A DNA stretch of 64,000 nucleotides from NCBI RefSeq assembly GCF_025499515.1, contig NZ_JAMKFA010000017.1, positions 41,248-105,247 on the forward strand. Reading direction: 5' to 3'. The first letter of the stretch is position 1. Each line of letters begins with the position of its first letter. The position numbers were made by a program, and so were the translations under genes. The stretch is from Flavobacterium odoriferum. GTDB taxonomy: Bacteria; Bacteroidota; Bacteroidia; Flavobacteriales; Flavobacteriaceae. Shown piece by piece: positions 16,801 through 25,666 of this stretch. The notes below the pieces were generated by a model that was not told the DNA's origin, searched no databases, and saw nothing but the letters and a program-made list of their open reading frames with translations.

Positions 16801-17250
16801 ACTAGTTTGCGGTAAACTTCCTAATCTAAACTTTTTTCCAATTCCTGATTTTCCTTTTGAGACTAATGTTTCAGCGTGATTTTGTGACCTTACTCTAAAA
16901 CTTACATAGAATTCGCCACTTCCTTCTAAGATAAGACCTCTGTCTACGTTAACTACATTGACATAACGTATTGGGCAGAACATCAAAGAATTTTGATCTT
17001 CACCAATTAAAATTTCCCTTGGATTTCCTTGAGAAATAGTAAAGGGTGATCCAGCAATAGGAACTCCAGCTCCATTTGTAATTTCAACTGAAAATGGAAC
17101 AGGTTCAGGTGTTGATAAATATATGTATTGCACACCAACTACACTTGCATCACGAGCATGTAAAGGAGGTAACCAATGCTTATTACTTAATTGTGAATAA
17201 GTAATATTTGAAATTAAGATTAATAATAAAAATAATATTCTTTTTAACAT
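13801..17250 (-). CDS. T9SS type B secreted protein with IgGFc-binding-like N-terminal region
   Basis: 1149 residues with a signal peptide (1-19, ending ITYS). Residues of about 20-450 resemble the IgGFc-binding N-terminal domain (ATENNTTVTISD, LVIATEDNTSVYVNG, ITSDKPIYLYQ). Two modules of about 75 residues follow (GGTWNPPLASGT; GGYWSPALSSGT; each ending GxYxY), then longer modules with C-D-x-D pattern and IYARxTN or VWARITN. The last 90 residues are a type B sorting domain (YFTPNGDGYNDFWNI, IYDRYGKLL). It is probably exported by the type IX system and surface-attached. The ligand is unknown. The SprA-like barrel gene precedes it by 63 bases. Confidence 0.82.
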   Translation of the reverse strand: MLKRILFLLLILISNITYSQLSNKHWLPPLHARDASVVGVQYIYLSTPEPVPFSVEITNGAGVPIAGSPFTISQGNPREILIGEDQNSLMFCPIRYVNVVNVDRGLILEGSGEFYVSFRVRSQNHAETLVSKGKSGIGKKFRLGSLPQTSPGSTRNFVSSFMATENNTTVTISDYDINVEFVSSIGPITLDSQTFTLNAGETVILSGYTDVGNNLSGFVGALVESDKNIAVNTGNALAGMATQEEGQDFNLDQIVPIAEVGSEYIVVKGNGSSNTELPLVIATEDNTSVYVNGSTTPITIINAGDYFLIPTSNYQGINNQNMYITSDKPIYLYQIIAGDISDATSGLNFIPPLSCFFQRKVDLIPKINFIGTNEYFGDVIAVTYTGATVTINDVATTALPQSVVGNSDWVTYRIPDITGNAKIESTGPLAVGVFGFSGFAGFGGYYSGFGSTPRDTDVTICSNNSIDLLDEIEGNPEPGGTWNPPLASGTNIFNPNIDIAGVYNYSYISTCDIVDVDVSVTIQQANNAGNNNSITVCNNNSSFDLFPLLGSNAEVGGYWSPALSSGTGVFNPNVDLGGTYSYIIPAVNACNEISASISVTNNPAPIVYAITNYSICDNNLDGNDTNGIATFNLTSKTAEILNGQTGITVTYHTSITDAENGIGGITTILTNDRIIYARLTNNTTNCFAITNFNLVVYSLPTVSSTITLKQCDTDNDAVTDFNLTEANTIISSETTNTYTYHNTLFGAQNNTDLIVNELNFNAPNGTQVWARITNPNGCIRTSLVNLIVSTTTIPSTHLFTIYECDDYISSTDTDVDGYDYFNLDSPILAENAIENLLSFFSTSQPLVVTFYENESDALAEINAITNITNYRNIIPNSQIVWARIDSELNNECFGVGPYIQLIVNPLPDINLGLDFVLCIDPITGLGLQTVDATPATSGNYSYQWTPTNPNGNSPLFDITSGGTFSVIVTNTDTNCVNFDSITTTFSSEPETFEANLITPAFSSGLATIEAIATGGFGIYEYSIDAINWQSSPIFSDLQNGSYIVYVRDIQGCGILFSEELQTITYPNYFTPNGDGYNDFWNIRLPNEYEGLISIYDRYGKLLKQLSAQGQGWDGTFNGNLLPSTDYWFKVEYIENNQRKEFKSHFSLKR

Positions 17251-17313
17251 AGTTCTTTTTATTGGGATAGCTTGTAAAATTAAGCAGAAATGTAGAATTA
17301 ATCTAAATATTAA

Positions 17314-20300
17314 CTAAAAAAACGCTCTTAATTGTATATTTCCTGTATGAATGGTTTTGCTGGTTTCGCTATTTCTGCCTTGGTAGTTGATGTTTACGTC
17401 TAAATATTGGGTCAAATTTTTCTGTAGAAGCAATCTCCAAGTTTGATTTTTTCCAGGTTGTAAGCCTTCTAACATTTGAAATCCTACTGCTGATAACGCA
17501 TTTCCATCATACGAATTGTTATACATTGAAAATTCACCATTCATGCTAAATCCTTTTTCGCTGTTGAAAGTAAACGATGTTCCTAAACGAGTTTGTTTTA
17601 AAGTTTCAAAAGCTCCAATTTGATTTTCTTTTTGTTGAAATTCGTAAAATATATCCCAACTCGCGTTTTTGGAAAATAAGTACCCGATTTTTGGTTCAAT
17701 TTGATAACCATCAATTTCAAAATTTCGATTTGGATAATTCTCGGAAGTAGATTCAGTTGAAGTGGTGCTTCCAGAAAAATTAAACAACCAACTTTTCTTT
17801 ACCAAATGCTGATATTGCAATTGATGCGATTTATTTTTAGCCGAAACACTTCCCACAGAAAGTAAATTTTGACTTTCGTTTAACAAAAAAGAATAAGTAG
17901 TAGAATGATGTTGTTTTCCACGATTAAAAAATAGACTATTTCTAAAATTGGTATTCAAACCAATTAATTCATCTTCCTCTTTTGAAAACGGATTCAAATC
18001 GAAATTAGCACCATTCCTTTTAATTTTTCGATCAATTAAAAACGAAGTTTGATTATAAAAGTGCGAAGCAAATTTCTTAAAACCTTTTTCATTTTGCCAT
18101 TGGTTAAAATTGAAATTCAACGCTTGCGAAAATTTATTTTGATGCGTTCGTACAAAAACCTGATTCGGTAAAAACACTCGAACATAAATCGCTAAATCAG
18201 AATACGGAGCAATTTCAAACTCTTGTAATTCCTGAATTCCGTTACCATTATAATCGTTCCACATGTAAACGCCTTGTCCAGGTTCTACTTGCAAATAGGT
18301 GAATTCTTGTTGGGCAATTGTTCCTGAACTAGTTTCATAAGCCGTTGTAGTCTGAATTAATTGCCCAAAAAATCTATCCGAATACAAAATTCGTGAATTC
18401 AACGATGGTTCGTCTTTTAAATTGGAATCTTCATATTTCAAAGTGCGATAATTCAAAAACATGCTCAAATTGCTTTTTTCGGTTTTAATTAATTGCGATT
18501 TTAAGTAGTACGAATTCGAATGATTTACACGTTCAATTCGGTTGTTTTGCAAACTATCATTTTGGCGTTGTAAAAATCCCAATTCCACAAAAACCTTCGT
18601 CGAATCGCCTCTTCCTACAAAAGCGCCATATTCTAAAAAACGTTGGCTCAAGGCCGAAAATGTATTGGTTGCTTTCAGTTTTTCCGAATTATTTTCCAAA
18701 TTCACCGTGGCACCAACCCAATTTTTACCCAATTTATACGACGAACGATTTTCACTTCGAGCAAAAGACGAATTTGAAAGTTCGGAATCACTTTTCATTA
18801 CACTCGAATTGCTCCAAATCATCCAATTTTTGGTAGCATATTTTCCTGAAAAAGTATGTTTATTTCCCGAAAATGCATCACCAAAAGTTAAGTTTTCAAA
18901 CTGATAAAGCGCTTTTCCTTTGTTGTCGAAATTAAAATCCAATCCTGAAGTCAAAAAGCTTTGATTGCCTAACAAAGCAGAAGTAATGTTCCAATCTCTG
19001 TTAAATTCGATGTTGTACAAACGTTCAATCGTTTTGAAATTTTCTTGCACCAATTGATAATTCGCAAAGGCATCAATTTTGGTTTTTCCATCAAAAACAC
19101 GTTGTTTTCCGTTGAATTTTCCAGCAAAACCTTTATTGTTATTGTCATCTAAATTCGAATATAAATTTTGGTCGCTGTTGCTTAATGCTACTTCAAAATC
19201 TAAAAGTGTTTTCTCGTTTGGATTGTACTTTCCTAAAATGGTTGCCATTTGAATTTTTGTTGGCGCAATCAAACGAACAATTGGTTCATAATTTCCTTGC
19301 GGAATTCCTGCAATTGGCGGTACATATTCATAAATTTTCCCAACCGCTTGATTGTTGATTAAAATATAATTTCCTTGATTATTTCCTACTAAAGAAAAAC
19401 GAACATTATATAATTCGTCAGTAGGATTATTCGAATATTCAAAAACTTCTACAGCACCAATAATCACTTTTCTATACAAAATTTTATTTTCGGAATAGGA
19501 ATCTAAATAAGCTGAAGGTCCGTTCATTTCCGAAATATCATCACCAGCGTTTTGCAAAATATCAATTTGTTCCGAAGATAAATTTTGTTGCAACGGCTGA
19601 TTTTTTACATCACTTTCAGAATACACATAACCACCAATTTGCCAATTTTCTCGCTCGTGCGAAATGCCTCCATAGGTGATAAATCGGGTAAAATTTCTAT
19701 CGGTGTATTGATATTCTACATTGATTCGCATTTCGGAAGTAATTGGAAATAAAGAAGTAAAAATGATTTCTCCAGCGTTGTAATCGATGATATAATCGTT
19801 GTTTTCTCCACGCGTTTTTAAAATTCCGTTTACATAAACCCGTTCCGAACCTGAAATGACTAAAACATATAATTCGTTATTATTCCCTCGTAATTTATAA
19901 GGACCTTGATTTCCTTCTTGACCAACGAAAGAACTTCGTGCATATTGTCCACGAACCAAAGCGCCAGAAGCAATGACTTCGGTTTTTTTATCAGGTGTTC
20001 CAAAAGTGAAGCGAGTGGCTAAACCTTGTACTTTTTTGTTGAAATTCAAGAAAGCTGATTTTCTATTTTCGAGAAATAAATCTCCAGCTCGAATGTTCCA
20101 TTTATCCGAAAATAATTCGATGAAAATTTGGTCAAACTCATCTAATTTTTGCGAATATCCGCCTTCTTGCAAAGGAATATTACTGTCTTGAATGGAAGCA
20201 CGCAAACTTACTTTGTCCGAAATTTTTCCTGTGATTTGCAAATCTAAATTCGAATTCACCACCGTATTTTGATTGTTTCCAACAGTAACGCCACGCGTGA

Positions 20301-20718
20301 TACTTCCAGAGGTATTCAATCCGTCGAAAGGTTTGAATTTGGTGTTTTTGTCTTTTTTGAAAACGACTAATTTACCGGCTTCGTTGGAAACCACTTTATC
20401 GTCATCATAGATGGAATACGTTTTGGTTAAAAATTCAGGAAATTTAGAATAGCTAACTACTAACGAATCGGAAGTTGTGATTTCTTTTGTAAAAACTAAC
20501 GTTCCTTTTTGGAAATTTACCTTGTAAAAACTGGTATCGATGACTTTTCCATTTTTGTCTTTAATTTCAAAAAAGGAATTGTTTAAACTAAATTTTTCTA
20601 TTGAAATGGTGTCTTTTGAAAAGGTAATTTTTTTAGTTGGATACGATTGTAACGTTTCCTGAGCAAAACCGCCCAAAAAACAAAACAAAAATCCAGCTAA
20701 AAAAACAATTTTTTGCAT
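17314..20718 (-). CDS. Large SprA-like outer-membrane beta-barrel protein, unknown function
   Basis: 1134 residues with a signal peptide (1-19, GGFA before QE). The N-terminal third has SGSITRGVTVGNNQNTVVNS, LDLQITGKISDKVSLRAS, QKLDEFDQIFIELF and NIRAGDLFLEN, which by memory resemble segments of the T9SS translocon SprA. The rest is a long series of alternating amphipathic strands ending in an aromatic residue (LRAFF), as in outer-membrane barrels. It is about half the length of SprA and lacks a sorting domain. It is first in the run leading to the IgGFc-like type B protein. Role in its export is an inference. Confidence 0.7.
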   Translation of the reverse strand: MQKIVFLAGFLFCFLGGFAQETLQSYPTKKITFSKDTISIEKFSLNNSFFEIKDKNGKVIDTSFYKVNFQKGTLVFTKEITTSDSLVVSYSKFPEFLTKTYSIYDDDKVVSNEAGKLVVFKKDKNTKFKPFDGLNTSGSITRGVTVGNNQNTVVNSNLDLQITGKISDKVSLRASIQDSNIPLQEGGYSQKLDEFDQIFIELFSDKWNIRAGDLFLENRKSAFLNFNKKVQGLATRFTFGTPDKKTEVIASGALVRGQYARSSFVGQEGNQGPYKLRGNNNELYVLVISGSERVYVNGILKTRGENNDYIIDYNAGEIIFTSLFPITSEMRINVEYQYTDRNFTRFITYGGISHERENWQIGGYVYSESDVKNQPLQQNLSSEQIDILQNAGDDISEMNGPSAYLDSYSENKILYRKVIIGAVEVFEYSNNPTDELYNVRFSLVGNNQGNYILINNQAVGKIYEYVPPIAGIPQGNYEPIVRLIAPTKIQMATILGKYNPNEKTLLDFEVALSNSDQNLYSNLDDNNNKGFAGKFNGKQRVFDGKTKIDAFANYQLVQENFKTIERLYNIEFNRDWNITSALLGNQSFLTSGLDFNFDNKGKALYQFENLTFGDAFSGNKHTFSGKYATKNWMIWSNSSVMKSDSELSNSSFARSENRSSYKLGKNWVGATVNLENNSEKLKATNTFSALSQRFLEYGAFVGRGDSTKVFVELGFLQRQNDSLQNNRIERVNHSNSYYLKSQLIKTEKSNLSMFLNYRTLKYEDSNLKDEPSLNSRILYSDRFFGQLIQTTTAYETSSGTIAQQEFTYLQVEPGQGVYMWNDYNGNGIQELQEFEIAPYSDLAIYVRVFLPNQVFVRTHQNKFSQALNFNFNQWQNEKGFKKFASHFYNQTSFLIDRKIKRNGANFDLNPFSKEEDELIGLNTNFRNSLFFNRGKQHHSTTYSFLLNESQNLLSVGSVSAKNKSHQLQYQHLVKKSWLFNFSGSTTSTESTSENYPNRNFEIDGYQIEPKIGYLFSKNASWDIFYEFQQKENQIGAFETLKQTRLGTSFTFNSEKGFSMNGEFSMYNNSYDGNALSAVGFQMLEGLQPGKNQTWRLLLQKNLTQYLDVNINYQGRNSETSKTIHTGNIQLRAFF

Positions 20719-20740
20719 AAATACTATAACTCCGAATCTT

Positions 20741-20748
20741 CAAAAGTA
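20741..20748 (-). promoter_or_regulatory. -7 promoter element of the SprA-like barrel gene
   Basis: TACTTTTG on the minus strand, 22 bases before the ATG. No clear -33 TTG. Confidence 0.45.
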
Positions 20749-20935
20749 GTATTTATTGTTGGAAAGTTTTGAGTTAAACTCGAATTTGTTTCTTTAAAAA
20801 ATAAATCAAAAAAGTTGAAAATTTAATATAAATTCCAGAAAAACTGTAGCAATTGTTTTATAAGTATGTTTTAATATTGTAGAATAAAACTTTACAATCT
20901 AAGACGTTTTATCCTTTTAAATTTAAATATATAAT

Positions 20936-21133
20936 ATGAAAAAATCAAATTACTTTCTTATTTCAGGCCTTTTCTTCTTTGCTGCTTCATGTGTTCTTTT
21001 AATTTTGAAAGCATATGATATTGCTAATGAAGAGAGCTATGAAATGAAGCAAATTTTATTAGTCATCTCTACGATTTTATATGTAGCTTCTTTGGTTATT
21101 TATATGGTGATGCGTTTTGGATTGAAAAAGTAA
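20936..21133 (+). CDS. Small two-helix membrane protein, unknown
   Basis: 65 residues: transmembrane helix 1 (about 6-25, ISGLFFFAASCVLLIL), a short loop, and helix 2 (about 39-58, ILLVISTILYVASLVIYMV). Charged ends (MKKSN and GLKK). It stands alone between two minus-strand genes. The 217 bases upstream hold only AT-rich sequence. No family recognised. Confidence 0.65.
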   Translation: MKKSNYFLISGLFFFAASCVLLILKAYDIANEESYEMKQILLVISTILYVASLVIYMVMRFGLKK

Positions 21134-21145
21134 AATTTTATTTGA

Positions 21146-21193
21146 ACCGCAGATTCACAGATTTTTTTAAATAATAATCTGCGAATCTGCGGT
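21146..21193. repeat. Long inverted repeat between convergent genes
   Basis: The arms ACCGCAGATTCACAGATT (21146-21163) and its complement (21176-21193) pair at 17 of 18 positions around a T-rich loop. It lies between two convergent genes. The internal CAGATT/GCAGATTC repetition looks like a small interspersed flavobacterial repeat; it may also terminate transcription. Confidence 0.7.
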
Positions 21194-21207
21194 AATTTAT
21201 TTTAAGA

Positions 21208-22461
21208 CTACTCTTTCGTTATAATCTGCATTGTTTCTCTTGAAATTTGGCGTAGCAATATTGTTTTATTCGTTTCTACCACTTTTGAAGCGTTTTCATC
21301 AAAATGTCTAATAGTGTAAAGCGATACATTTTCGTTATAAGAAACTTTGAATTTTTTTGCTAATACTTTTCGTAACTCTTCAAAGTTGTTGTATTTGTCT
21401 TCGATACAAACTGAAAAACTAATTGCCGTGTTTTGGATTAAATTCACTTTTACTTTAAATTTCGCAAACAAAGCAAAGATTTCACTGATGTGATTTTCCA
21501 TGATGAAATCAAAATCAATAGATGACAACGATAATAACAATTGGTTTTTCTTTACAATAAAACAAGGCGTGTGTGGTTCTAAATCGGCACCTTTTGAAAC
21601 GCTAGTTCCTGCTAATGTTGGATTGATAAACGATTTTACAAACAACGGAATTTCCTTTTTCTGTAAAGGTTGTAACGTTTTTGGATGAATTACTGAAGCT
21701 CCATAAAAAGCTAACTCAATCGCTTCTCTGTATGAAATTTGGTTCAATAGAACTGCATTTTCAAAATATCTTGGATCGGCATTTAAAACTCCAGGAACGT
21801 CTTTCCAAATGGTAACGCTTTCCGCACCCAAACAATATGCGAAAATTGCAGCCGTATAATCTGAACCTTCGCGACCTAAAGTAGTCGTAAAATTATTCTC
21901 ATCCGAACCTAAAAATCCTTGAGTAATGTTTAAGGTTTTCTTTTTAACGCCTTTTGAAATTAGTTTTTGAGTGGTTTCCCAATCTACTTGCGCATCGCGG
22001 TAATTATTGTCGGTTTTGATTAATGGGCGAACATCAATCCAATTGTTTTTTAAACCACTATGATTGAAATAATGACTTACAATCGTAGTAGAAACTAATT
22101 CTCCAGTGCTCACCACTTGGTCGTAAACAAAACTATAATTTGGCGACTTATTACTGCGAATGAAATATTCTAAATCATCAAAATGTGCGTTTACATCAAA
22201 AAACACATCGTGATCTTCGTCTTCAAATAAGTCTAATAAAATTTGGTTGTGGTACTTACGAACTTCTTGAAGCGATGCGTGTAATTCCTTCGATTTATCA
22301 AAGTAATTTTTGATTACCACTTCTAATGCATTCGTGGTTTTTCCCATTGCAGAAATTACCAATAAAACATCTTCGTGTCCTACCGTGTTTAAAACATGTA
22401 ATACGTTTTTTACGCCTTCGGCATCTTTAACCGATGCACCTCCAAATTTAAAAATTTTCAT
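21208..22461 (-). CDS. Aspartate kinase (monofunctional)
   Basis: 417 residues. KFGGASVKDAEGV (about 5-17) is the kinase entry motif, and TTLGREGSDYTAA (about 192-204) and KDVPGVLNADPR are typical. The region after about 300 is an ACT-type regulatory domain. It phosphorylates aspartate at the head of lysine, threonine and methionine synthesis. No homoserine dehydrogenase is fused, which separates it from ThrA. It follows the GNAT gene by 9 bases and is probably cotranscribed. Confidence 0.92.
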   Translation of the reverse strand: MKIFKFGGASVKDAEGVKNVLHVLNTVGHEDVLLVISAMGKTTNALEVVIKNYFDKSKELHASLQEVRKYHNQILLDLFEDEDHDVFFDVNAHFDDLEYFIRSNKSPNYSFVYDQVVSTGELVSTTIVSHYFNHSGLKNNWIDVRPLIKTDNNYRDAQVDWETTQKLISKGVKKKTLNITQGFLGSDENNFTTTLGREGSDYTAAIFAYCLGAESVTIWKDVPGVLNADPRYFENAVLLNQISYREAIELAFYGASVIHPKTLQPLQKKEIPLFVKSFINPTLAGTSVSKGADLEPHTPCFIVKKNQLLLSLSSIDFDFIMENHISEIFALFAKFKVKVNLIQNTAISFSVCIEDKYNNFEELRKVLAKKFKVSYNENVSLYTIRHFDENASKVVETNKTILLRQISRETMQIITKE

Positions 22462-22470
22462 TTTGAAGAA

Positions 22471-22947
22471 TTATATAGTTGTGTTTAAAAATTGTTCAAT
22501 TCCTTTGTCGTCCATGTGAACCACACGCCAATCGCCTAAAACTTTAGCACCCGATTTTTCATAGAAATCGATGGCAGGTGTGTTCCAGTCTAAAACATTC
22601 CATTCGATTCGGCGAACATTTTCTGCTTTTCCTTGTTTGATGATTTCTTTGTAAAGTGCAAATCCGGCTCCTGTTCCGCGTTTGTTTTCTTTTACAATTA
22701 AATCTTCTAAATGGATGGTTTTGCCTTTCCAAGTCGAAAAACGATAATAGTACAAAGCCATTCCGATAATCTCATTATCAACTTCGGCAACAAAACATTG
22801 AAAAAGTGGATTTTCTGAAAAACCATCACGAACCAAATCGTCTACGGTAACCATAACAGCATCAGGTTCTTTTTCAAAAGTAGCTAATTCTTGAATCAAT
22901 TCTAAAACAGATGGCATGTCGTTTTTGGTGGCTTTTCTGATAATCAT
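22471..22947 (-). CDS. GNAT family N-acetyltransferase (SSAT-like)
   Basis: 158 residues. The acetyl-CoA loop appears as KENKRGTGAGFALYKEII (about 84-101), preceded by IHLEDLIV and followed by RRIEWNVLDWNTPAIDFYEKSGA. These fit the spermidine/spermine or thialysine N-acetyltransferase branch of the GNAT family. The real substrate cannot be read from sequence. It leads a two-gene unit with aspartate kinase and has a good promoter upstream. Confidence 0.85.
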   Translation of the reverse strand: MIIRKATKNDMPSVLELIQELATFEKEPDAVMVTVDDLVRDGFSENPLFQCFVAEVDNEIIGMALYYYRFSTWKGKTIHLEDLIVKENKRGTGAGFALYKEIIKQGKAENVRRIEWNVLDWNTPAIDFYEKSGAKVLGDWRVVHMDDKGIEQFLNTTI

Positions 22948-22963
22948 TTTTCGTAATTTTTTA

Positions 22964-22995
22964 CAAAAGTAAAATTAACTTAAACATCTTTTCAA
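22964..22995 (-). promoter_or_regulatory. Promoter of the GNAT-aspartate kinase unit
   Basis: On the minus strand, TTG (22993-22995), 21 bases, then TACTTTTG (22964-22971), 16 bases before the ATG. Confidence 0.55.
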
Positions 22996-23061
22996 ATAAT
23001 TTATATGATTTCACAAAAAATACGATATTTGTGCCTTAAACACAACTACATCGTTTTCGAA

Positions 23062-24069
23062 ATGGAAGAAAGAAATAGAACGTTAGGCGAATTCATTATT
23101 GAACATCAAAATTCGTTTCAGTACTCAACAGGAGAATTATCTCGTATTATTAACTCCATTCGTTTGGCAGCTAAAGTAGTAAACTATAAGGTAAACAAAG
23201 CCGGATTAGTGGATATCGTTGGCGCAGCTGGAGAACAAAACATTCAAGGAGAAGACCAACAAAAATTAGACGTTTACGCGAATGAAGTTTTTATTCAAAC
23301 TTTAATCAATCGTGAAATTGTTTGTGGAATTGGTTCGGAAGAAAATGATGATTTTATTACCGTTGCAGGTTCAGATAATTCACACAACAACAAATATGTC
23401 GTTTTGATGGATCCGTTAGATGGTTCCTCGAATATTGATGTGAATGTTTCAGTAGGAACAATTTTCTCAGTTTTCAGAAGAATTACACCAGTTGGAACTC
23501 CAGTAACAATTGAAGATTTCTTGCAACCAGGAGTAAATCAAGTAGCGGCAGGTTATGTGATTTATGGAACTTCAACTATGTTGGTATACACAACAGGCGA
23601 TGGCGTAAACGGATTCACTTTAAATCCAGCTATCGGAACATTCTATTTGTCGCATCCAAACATGAAATATTCGGAAGACGGAAAAATTTACTCGATTAAC
23701 GAAGGAAATTACGTTCATTTTCCACAAGGTGTAAAAGATTACATCAAATATTGTCAGCTAGAAGAAGGAGACAGACCTTATACGTCAAGATATATCGGAA
23801 GTTTAGTTTCCGATTTCCATAGAAACATGATTAAAGGCGGAATTTACTTATATCCAACCACTTCAAAAACACCAAATGGTAAATTACGTTTGTTGTACGA
23901 ATGTAATCCAATGGCTTTTATTGCTGAACAAGCAGGAGGAAAAGCTTCGGATGGTTTTGGAAGAATTATGGAAATTCAACCTACCGAATTACACCAACGA
24001 GTTCCTTTCTTCTGTGGAAGTAAAAACATGGTAGAAAAAGCAGAAGAATTTATGGCGAAAGCGAAGTAA
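23062..24069 (+). CDS. fbp: Fructose-1,6-bisphosphatase class I
   Basis: 335 residues from the ATG at 23062, where [16 protein letters not shown] begins the conserved N-terminus; the 19 codons before it look non-conserved. Metal and substrate motifs are visible: [23 protein letters not shown] and [19 protein letters not shown]. It hydrolyses fructose 1,6-bisphosphate in gluconeogenesis. A possible -7 element GATATTTG (23024-23031) has one mismatch. It is divergent from the GNAT gene. Confidence 0.95.
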   Translation: MEERNRTLGEFIIEHQNSFQYSTGELSRIINSIRLAAKVVNYKVNKAGLVDIVGAAGEQNIQGEDQQKLDVYANEVFIQTLINREIVCGIGSEENDDFITVAGSDNSHNNKYVVLMDPLDGSSNIDVNVSVGTIFSVFRRITPVGTPVTIEDFLQPGVNQVAAGYVIYGTSTMLVYTTGDGVNGFTLNPAIGTFYLSHPNMKYSEDGKIYSINEGNYVHFPQGVKDYIKYCQLEEGDRPYTSRYIGSLVSDFHRNMIKGGIYLYPTTSKTPNGKLRLLYECNPMAFIAEQAGGKASDGFGRIMEIQPTELHQRVPFFCGSKNMVEKAEEFMAKAK

Positions 24070-24081
24070 ATTTCTGAAATA

Positions 24082-24125
24082 TTTAAAATACAAAAGCACA
24101 AATTCTAATGAGTTTGTGCTTTTGT
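24082..24125. terminator. Terminator after fbp (copy 1 of the inverted 42-bp duplicate)
   Basis: ACAAAAGCACAAA (24090-24102) pairs with TTTGTGCTTTTGT (24113-24125). The 42 bases 24082-24123 recur exactly, in inverted orientation, at 26724-26765. Confidence 0.85.
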
Positions 24126-24140
24126 GTTAAAACATCTAAA

Positions 24141-25505
24141 TTAATCTTTAACCCACTTCAACGTAGTATTACTTTCAGAAACATGAACAAAGTAAATACC
24201 GCTCGCCAGTTTTGCAACGTCTAAGCTGTTTTCGTTTTGGTTGATTTCTTGTGTCATGATGGTTTGCCCGGCAACATTATAGATTACTACGGTTTGATTT
24301 TCAGAAAAATTATTTTTTACAATAATATAATCTTGTGCTGGATTTGGATAAAGACTCACACTGTTTTCAAAACTTGGAGTAGATAAAGGTTCCCAACCTA
24401 TTTTCATGGCTTTTAAATTACCAGAACCAGAAACGGATGCATTATAATCTGTTCCTACTGCAATATAATCGCCTTCTGAGGTTTTTGTTAGATCATATAT
24501 CCAGCCATCTGAGAATGAAACATCCCATTCAATTTCATTTGTTTCATTTACTTTGATTAATCTAAATTTTGAAGTTTCTCCATTAGAAGCTGTGATGATT
24601 GCAACCACATAGCCTCTACCTTCAATTATTATGTTCGAATAAGATTGTGCGCCATAGGGGGGTAATATTTTATGTCCTAATACATCGCCTGATGGATTAA
24701 CAGTATACATCCAAGTGCCCTCAAAAAATTCATCGTCAATTAAGTTGTTTGAAAAACAAGCTGTTATGAAATTTCCATTTGATAATTCTGCTACAGTGTA
24801 AGCGGACTCAATTACATCAATACTATCACCAAAATTTCTTTGCCATAACATATTGCCAAGAGAGTCATATTTTGCCATATAACAACCGCCATTTGTATTG
24901 CCTAAAACAGTTGGATCTATACTGCCTACCGCAACAAAGTGGCCATCAGATGTTTCTATTATGTTAGATATAACACTATTAGGTGTGTGGTTAGCAGACC
25001 ACTCTAAGATTTTAGAACTGTTAAATTTTTTTAATGTTGTTGTCGTGGAGATTAGTAATCCTCCATCATTTGTAGAAATTATATAATTAAAATTACTATT
25101 GTTTTCTGAATTCGTAAGACACCAATTACCCAGTATATTGCCATCATTGTCAAATTGTTGAATGCTATTTTGTACAGAACTAGGGCAATTTTCTGTAATG
25201 GTATAATACAAATTGTCTGATAATATTGCCACTCCTTTACCACCAATATTAGAAATATTCACAGGTGCACTTTGTTGCCATATTAAATTACCATCTGTGT
25301 CTATTTTAAAAAGAGTGTTTTCGGTATTGTAAATTGACGTAAGCACGTATTCATTACTGCTATGGGATTGTATGATAGAATTAAAAAATGAAACACCATT
25401 TGAAGATATTGTTGTTACATCATAAATTTGTTCCCATAGCATAACAGGTGGGGTGGTTTGCGAAAATAATAATAGTGGAAACATTATAAAAATAATTTTT
25501 TTCAT
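24141..25505 (-). CDS. T9SS type A secreted protein, unknown function
   Basis: 454 residues with a signal peptide (about 1-16, LLLFS before QTT). The body contains repeated beta-propeller-like units with patterns such as SDGHFVAVGSIDP, LSNGNFITACF and SEGDYIAVGTDY, as in delta-60-like repeat proteins. The last 75 residues are a type A sorting domain (SLYPNPAQDYIIV, VVIYNVAGQ, LASGIYFVHV). It is probably exported by the type IX system. Ligand or enzyme activity is not evident. Confidence 0.85.
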   Translation of the reverse strand: MKKIIFIMFPLLLFSQTTPPVMLWEQIYDVTTISSNGVSFFNSIIQSHSSNEYVLTSIYNTENTLFKIDTDGNLIWQQSAPVNISNIGGKGVAILSDNLYYTITENCPSSVQNSIQQFDNDGNILGNWCLTNSENNSNFNYIISTNDGGLLISTTTTLKKFNSSKILEWSANHTPNSVISNIIETSDGHFVAVGSIDPTVLGNTNGGCYMAKYDSLGNMLWQRNFGDSIDVIESAYTVAELSNGNFITACFSNNLIDDEFFEGTWMYTVNPSGDVLGHKILPPYGAQSYSNIIIEGRGYVVAIITASNGETSKFRLIKVNETNEIEWDVSFSDGWIYDLTKTSEGDYIAVGTDYNASVSGSGNLKAMKIGWEPLSTPSFENSVSLYPNPAQDYIIVKNNFSENQTVVIYNVAGQTIMTQEINQNENSLDVAKLASGIYFVHVSESNTTLKWVKD

Positions 25506-25666
25506 AGTTAGCGAGCATTTTTAAAAATGAAACTATCTAAAAGTATAAAAACTTTATTATTCTAAATTTTGTTTCAAATTTATATAGTTTTAAAAGTAGT
25601 ATTTTATGGAAGCGAAAACAATTATTTTAACAATATTGGAATTTTAGACAGCTTCTAATTGTCTGA

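Noticed and set aside
23005..23061. 19-codon N-terminal extension of fbp
   Set aside because: It covers the likely promoter and looks unlike the conserved N-terminus.
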